A stretch of DNA of 64,000 nucleotides, taken from NCBI RefSeq assembly GCF_039522525.1, contig NZ_BAAADO010000004.1, forward strand, positions 124,001 to 188,000. Direction: 5' to 3'. This DNA is from Salinibacillus aidingensis. Lineage in GTDB: Bacteria; Bacillota; Bacilli; Bacillales; Alkalibacillaceae. Shown here in pieces: positions 60,199 to 64,000 of this stretch; the stretch's first letter is position 1; the number at the start of each line of letters is the position of its first letter. The translations under genes and the position numbers were made by a program. The notes beneath the pieces are model-generated. The model was given only the letters and a program-made list of their open reading frames with translations. It had not been told where the DNA came from and searched no databases.

Positions 60199-60827
60199 GT
60201 ACACACGAAGATGTTCTAAGCTCAGAAAATTTACCACATGAACCCGAGCGTGCAACCCTTGAAGGTAAAAATAAATTTATGGGTTTCTGGTTCTTTCTTG
60301 GTGGCGAAACAGTCCTTTTCGCAAGTCTGTTTGGTACCTATCTTGCACTGAAAAATTCCTTTGGTGAAGCTGAAGGAACACCTTCGCAGGATTTATTCGG
60401 ATTACCTTTAGTCTTTATAATGACGATGATTCTGCTTACAAGTTCATTAACCAGTGTATATGCCATCTATCATATGAAAAATCATGCATTTAAGAAGATG
60501 ATGGTTTGGTTTGGGATTACTGTACTATTAGGGGCTGCGTTTCTTGGGCTTGAAGTATATGAGTTTAATCATTATGTTCACGATTATGGTCATACATTTA
60601 CTGCACATGCCTTTGGTTCAGCTTTTTATGCGCTAGTAGGCTTCCATGGTGCACACGTTGCGTTTGGCCTTGGATGGTTCATTGTTCTAATGATTCGAAA
60701 TGCCAGACGAGGCTTGAATTTATATAATGCCCCTAAATTTTATTTAGCCAGTTTATATTGGCACTTTATTGATGTTGTTTGGGTATTTATTTTCACAGTA
60801 GTTTATCTCATGGGAAAGGTGGGGTAA
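60195..60827 (+). CDS. ctaE: Cytochrome caa3 oxidase subunit III
   Basis: 210 residues, five membrane helices. Family pattern: F-W-F-F-L-G-G-E-T-V-L-F near residue 32, and the last helices with G-F-H-G-A-H-V and Y-W-H-F-I-D-V-V-W. Subunit III stabilises the catalytic core and supports proton uptake. It overlaps ctaD by four bases and is followed by ctaF after three. Confidence 0.96.
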   Translation: MSTHEDVLSSENLPHEPERATLEGKNKFMGFWFFLGGETVLFASLFGTYLALKNSFGEAEGTPSQDLFGLPLVFIMTMILLTSSLTSVYAIYHMKNHAFKKMMVWFGITVLLGAAFLGLEVYEFNHYVHDYGHTFTAHAFGSAFYALVGFHGAHVAFGLGWFIVLMIRNARRGLNLYNAPKFYLASLYWHFIDVVWVFIFTVVYLMGKVG

Positions 60828-60830
60828 TGA

Positions 60831-61151
60831 ATGGCAGATAACACCAATTCCAATATTCATGATCAATTTCATAAAGAAAAGCACAAAGAGGAAATGAAGC
60901 ATCAGGTCATTACATTTGCTATGATGATTGCTTTTACCATCATTGCTTTTGGCCTGGTAGCCGGAGATTTCAGTAAGCTTTTCGTCGTACCAATCATATT
61001 GGTTTTAGCAGCTGTTCAGGTACTTTTTCAGCTATATTATTTCATGCATTTAAATCAAAAAGGTCATGAAATGCCAGCTCTTATGATTTACTCTGGTGTA
61101 TTTGCAGCTGTATTAACCATCTTAGCTCTAACAACGATCACATGGATTTAA
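60831..61151 (+). CDS. ctaF: Cytochrome caa3 oxidase subunit IV
   Basis: 106 residues. A charged, His/Lys-rich N-terminus of about 30 residues precedes three membrane helices. Y-Y-F-M-H-L-N-Q-K-G-H-E near residue 70 is typical of bacterial subunit IV (COX4_pro). It is an accessory, non-catalytic subunit. The ATG at 60831 follows GGTGGGG. Last gene before the operon terminator. Confidence 0.92.
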   Translation: MADNTNSNIHDQFHKEKHKEEMKHQVITFAMMIAFTIIAFGLVAGDFSKLFVVPIILVLAAVQVLFQLYYFMHLNQKGHEMPALMIYSGVFAAVLTILALTTITWI

Positions 61152-61184
61152 AAAAGATCGAGGCCAGCGCCTCGATCTTTTTCA
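61152..61184 (+). terminator. Terminator after ctaF
   Basis: AAAAGATCGAGGC pairs with GCCTCGATCTTTT around a four-base loop, then T. Confidence 0.85.
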
Positions 61185-61317
61185 TTTCACGAAAGTGATG
61201 CTGTAGTAAGTGTGAATAATTTATGACAGTTGTTTGACTTATGGTTTATTTGTTTAGGTTAACCATATAAAATCAGTTATAATAATGGTAATAGATAATT
61301 AAAATGGAGTGACAAAC

Positions 61318-62214
61318 ATGTGGTCAAAACTACAATTATTTGGATTTCAGGCTCTGTGGAGTCCATATTTTCTCGTCTACATAATTATACTGGGTTTGCT
61401 TTACTATGTCGTTACAGGCCCCTTACGTCATAAATTCGGTGGCCAGGGTGAGGATGATCCAACAGGAAGGCAGAAACGAATGTTTTATCTCGGATTGCTC
61501 TTACTGTATATAATCAAAGGAGCACCGGTCGATTTACTATCTCACATTTCTCTTATGGCGCACATGATTCAAATGGCCTTGTACTATTTATTATTTCCAA
61601 TTCTTATTATCAAGGGAATACCGGTCTGGATCTGGAAAAAGGTTTTTGATGTGAAGCTGATAGGCTCTGTCTTAAGGCTATTAACCAAACCACTGGTAGC
61701 GGTGCTGCTCTTTAACTTTACTTTTTCCATTTATCATATACCGGCGATTTTGGACTTTTCCAAATCCCATCAATTAGCTCATTCAAGTATTTCGGTCTTT
61801 ATTCTTTTTACGGCGTTTTGTATGTGGTGGCCGCTTATGTCACCTTTACAGAATCATCAGATAAAGAAACCTTTTGCTAAAATTTTATATATATTTGGAA
61901 ATGGGATGCTTATCACACCTGCATGTGCCCTTATCATTTTTTCAAGTGAACCAATCTATGCCACTTACTCTGAGATGCAGGCATGGACAACTGCTTTAAG
62001 TTTATGTGTTCCTTCAGACGTACTAAGTGGAATTTCATTTGGTGGTCCGCAAATTATAACGAATGTAAGTGTTTTATATGACCAGCAGGCTGGTGGAATT
62101 ATCATGAAAGTTATGCAGGAAATTATATACGGGTTTGTTTTGGCGAAAGTATTCTTTAAATGGTTTAAAAATGAGTCGAGCAGAGGTGTTGATCCGATTC
62201 CCAATCAATCCTGA
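61318..62214 (+). CDS. ctaG: Cytochrome oxidase assembly factor CtaG
   Basis: 298 residues, about seven membrane helices, caa3_CtaG family. It has the motif H-M-I-Q-M-A-L-Y-Y-L near residue 84 and a late P-S-D-V-L-S-G-I. In B. subtilis CtaG is needed for active caa3 oxidase, probably in copper insertion. The ATG at 61318 lies six bases after GGAGTG; the upstream GTG at 61309 overlaps that site. It follows a terminator, so it has its own promoter. Confidence 0.92.
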   Translation: MWSKLQLFGFQALWSPYFLVYIIILGLLYYVVTGPLRHKFGGQGEDDPTGRQKRMFYLGLLLLYIIKGAPVDLLSHISLMAHMIQMALYYLLFPILIIKGIPVWIWKKVFDVKLIGSVLRLLTKPLVAVLLFNFTFSIYHIPAILDFSKSHQLAHSSISVFILFTAFCMWWPLMSPLQNHQIKKPFAKILYIFGNGMLITPACALIIFSSEPIYATYSEMQAWTTALSLCVPSDVLSGISFGGPQIITNVSVLYDQQAGGIIMKVMQEIIYGFVLAKVFFKWFKNESSRGVDPIPNQS

Positions 62215-62243
62215 GACTGCATAGGAACTATAGGAGGACAAGT

Positions 62244-62702
62244 ATGGCGACAATTTTGCCCACATTAAGTACAGTATTTATTATTATTTCGGCCATTTTA
62301 GTGGCTATTGGATGGATTTTAATCGCAAAAAATAAGCGAAAGGCTCATAAAAAGGTTATGATCAGTGGCGCTTTAGCTGCACTGGCTTTCTTTACGATTT
62401 ACATGTCCCGAACAATATTTATCGGGAATACGTCATTTGGCGGTCCTGATGATATTAAAATCTATTATACGGTATTTCTGATTTTCCATATAATTCTGGC
62501 AACAACAGCAGCTGTCTTTGGGGTAGTTACATTATACTTAGCATTTAAACGAAAGATTTCCAAGCACCGTAAAATCGGCCCCATTACAAGTGTCATCTGG
62601 TTTTTCTCAGCTGTAACAGGTGTTGTCGTCTATCTCCTTTTATATGTTATCTATGATGGGGGACAGACAACAAGCATGTTAAAGGCTATTTTTGGTTTTT
62701 GA
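62244..62702 (+). CDS. DUF420 membrane protein
   Basis: 152 residues, four membrane helices. DUF420 motifs include R-K-A-H-K-K-V-M-I near residue 32, F-H-I-I-L-A-T near 86 and the K-R-K-I-S-K-H-R-K-I-G-P near 115 with conserved His residues. Members (for example YozB) are linked by genomic context to cytochrome oxidase assembly; no biochemical proof. The ATG at 62244 follows AGGAGG. It probably shares a transcript with ctaG, 29 bp upstream. Confidence 0.85.
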   Translation: MATILPTLSTVFIIISAILVAIGWILIAKNKRKAHKKVMISGALAALAFFTIYMSRTIFIGNTSFGGPDDIKIYYTVFLIFHIILATTAAVFGVVTLYLAFKRKISKHRKIGPITSVIWFFSAVTGVVVYLLLYVIYDGGQTTSMLKAIFGF

Positions 62703-62736
62703 TTTAACAATTGAGCTGCTGATGGAGGGAGTTGCT

Positions 62737-63228
62737 GTGATCATAACAGGTCAGGAACTAACACTAAGAGCAGTTACTAAAAAAGATGCAGAGCTGCTCT
62801 TGGTACAACCGGAAAAGTATGCTGAAAAACACGGGATAACCATACCTGAACGCTGGCCACATGTTCATTTAAATATTTATTTGCCTCTTTATCATGAGTT
62901 ATTGCTGAGAGATATCCGTAATCAGGGCTATGGTCCATGGGTGATTACAACAGACACCTCCATTGCTGGAGATATTACCATACAGTCAATGCCCAACGAT
63001 AAAGGGGAGATATGGATAGGCTATCATATTGAACCTGAGGAGCGTAATAAGGGGGTTGCTTCAAAAGCCATTAAGTATCTTAGTGAATGGGCGATATCCC
63101 AGTCTGATATAAAGAGAATATATGCGGAGTGTAATCACTCGAATGTTTCTTCAATGAAGGCATTAAAAAATGCAGGTTATTTGCTGCATCATCGTTTTAA
63201 GACAGTTGACGTATATGCCTATCCATAA
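62737..63228 (+). CDS. GNAT-family N-acetyltransferase
   Basis: 163 residues with the GNAT fold. I-W-I-G-Y-H-I near residue 86 is followed by the acetyl-CoA loop E-R-N-K-G-V-A-S-K-A near 97 and A-E-C-N-H-S-N near 127. The acceptor substrate is unknown. The start is GTG 62737, seven bases after GGAGGG; it lies 34 bp after the DUF420 stop codon. Ends in a terminator. Confidence 0.87.
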   Translation: MIITGQELTLRAVTKKDAELLLVQPEKYAEKHGITIPERWPHVHLNIYLPLYHELLLRDIRNQGYGPWVITTDTSIAGDITIQSMPNDKGEIWIGYHIEPEERNKGVASKAIKYLSEWAISQSDIKRIYAECNHSNVSSMKALKNAGYLLHHRFKTVDVYAYP

Positions 63229-63233
63229 ACATT

Positions 63234-63270
63234 AAGGAGCTGTCTCATACAACGTGAGACAGCTCCTTTG
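63234..63270. terminator. Terminator between the acetyltransferase and YtvI-like genes
   Basis: AAGGAGCTGTCTCA pairs perfectly with TGAGACAGCTCCTT around seven bases; it can serve both convergent genes. Confidence 0.9.
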
Positions 63271-63280
63271 CTGTTCTTAA

Positions 63281-64000
63281 CTATATTTTTATTTTCCATT
63301 TGATAATTCCGGCTTCTCTGGCGGAATTGTAGGCGATGACTAATAGTGGACCAATGATGAAACCTAAAATACCAATCAATTTCAGTCCTAAATACATGGC
63401 AATGAGTGTCACAAGAGGGGACAGGCCCATGTGTCGTCCCATGACTTTTGGTTCAACCGTTCTCCTGATGGCTAAGAGAATAATGGCCAGCACACCTAGC
63501 TGAATTCCCATAGCTAATTCACCAGTGATCAGCATGTAAAGGGACCATGGTCCAAGAATAATAATGGATCCAATGATCGGAATAAAATCAATTAACCAGA
63601 TAATAATTGACATAATGATGGCTACATCAGGTGCAATATACCAAAGCCCTAATAAACTTACGGTAAATATGATGATACTGACCAGAAATTGAGCCTTTAA
63701 AAATCCTACAATCACATAAGAGAAACGGGCGGTCATAAAGCTTACTTTTTCAGCCGTTTCTTCCTTCATTAAAGAATAAGCATTTTTTCTTAATTTAGGC
63801 AGCTCCAGCATAAATAAAAACAGGGCAATTAAATATACGAGGAAACTGACCAGGTATTCCGGTACTTTGGCGACAATACCGGCTACATTTTCAATGGTAA
63901 TCGTTTCGTTTATGTTTTCACGAATTCCTCCAATATTGTCGTGCAGGGTAGTTGTGACTTCATCTACAAAGTCTTCAGGCATCCCTTGAGTAAAGGTATT
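63281..64000 (-). CDS. ytvI: AI-2E/YtvI-type membrane protein, 5' end outside window
   Basis: At least 239 residues; the frame is open through base 64000, so the N-terminus is missing. Five or six membrane helices are visible, with the family block I-D-F-I-P-I-I-G-S near the middle and the pair G-R-H-M-G-L-S-P-L and G-P-L-L-V-I near the C-terminus. AI-2E family proteins include sporulation protein YtvI and various exporters. The ytvI label is a best guess by context and length. Confidence 0.75.
   Translation of the reverse strand, partial: NTFTQGMPEDFVDEVTTTLHDNIGGIRENINETITIENVAGIVAKVPEYLVSFLVYLIALFLFMLELPKLRKNAYSLMKEETAEKVSFMTARFSYVIVGFLKAQFLVSIIIFTVSLLGLWYIAPDVAIIMSIIIWLIDFIPIIGSIIILGPWSLYMLITGELAMGIQLGVLAIILLAIRRTVEPKVMGRHMGLSPLVTLIAMYLGLKLIGILGFIIGPLLVIAYNSAREAGIIKWKIKI

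Noticed and set aside
1..64000. Prophage, CRISPR array, tRNA or rRNA genes
   Set aside because: No phage structural or integrase genes, no regularly spaced repeat-spacer units, and no cloverleaf or rRNA sequence recognised.

Overview
The window is a chromosomal segment of a low-to-medium GC, spore-forming, aerobic member of the Bacillaceae. The evidence is a CotF-type coat protein, YlaJ and YtvI-like sporulation proteins, strong AGGAGG ribosome sites with frequent TTG and GTG starts, and long collinearity with the Bacillus subtilis yku, ykq-ykr-pdh, ykt, yla and cta regions. A BCCT glycine-betaine transporter and acidic, Asp/Glu-rich tails on several exported proteins suggest a salt-tolerant genus of the Halobacillus/Virgibacillus/Oceanobacillus type; that placement is inference.

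Layout. 1-5.5 kb: truncated aminotransferase patA, an FbpB-like micro-protein, an EamA transporter, a membrane protein, an ECF sigma factor with a DUF4179-type anti-sigma factor, and small proteins. 5.5-9.1 kb: ykyB, a Sco copper chaperone, Tat-exported phosphoesterase ykuE and a hemolysin-III protein with a foldable leader. 9.3-15.8 kb: the yku block (darB, dapH, dapL, ykuS, map, ykuT, ykuU, ykuV). 15.9-22.7 kb: coat protein, a decayed phosphotransferase gene, a secreted lipase, a heterodimeric ABC exporter (yfiBC-like) and yuiD. 22.9-33.0 kb: ktrC, rnjA-rpoY, def, ykyA and pdhABCD. 33-38.6 kb: repeats, opuD, an aromatic-acid exporter-type protein, a deacetylase lipoprotein, a DUF1885 protein and the dual-function RNA SR1 encoding SR1P. 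38.7-49.7 kb: a nitronate monooxygenase-like enzyme, yktA, yktB, suhB and the yla cluster. The yla cluster lacks bipA and carries an inserted MerR-regulator/C45-hydrolase pair. 50-64 kb: ftsW, pyc, ctaA, the ctaB-G cytochrome caa3 oxidase genes, a DUF420 protein, an acetyltransferase and a truncated AI-2E/YtvI-type gene.

How the genes work together. Carbon flow around pyruvate is prominent (pdhABCD, pyc, SR1P, glsA). Terminal respiration is almost complete (ctaA-G plus Sco). Lysine and cell-wall precursor supply comes from dapH-dapL, with ftsW for septal wall. DarB, KtrC and PycA are all linked to cyclic di-AMP signalling in related bacteria. RNase J1 sits near the RNA polymerase epsilon subunit and SR1.

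Most of the window is conserved housekeeping DNA. The unusual material lies between genes: at least four dispersed repeat families, several foldable leaders, a micro-gene pair on opposite strands upstream of rpoY, a MerR-type promoter with a 19-bp spacer, and a possible insertion-sequence end upstream of pdhA. I saw no rRNA, tRNA, CRISPR array or intact transposase.
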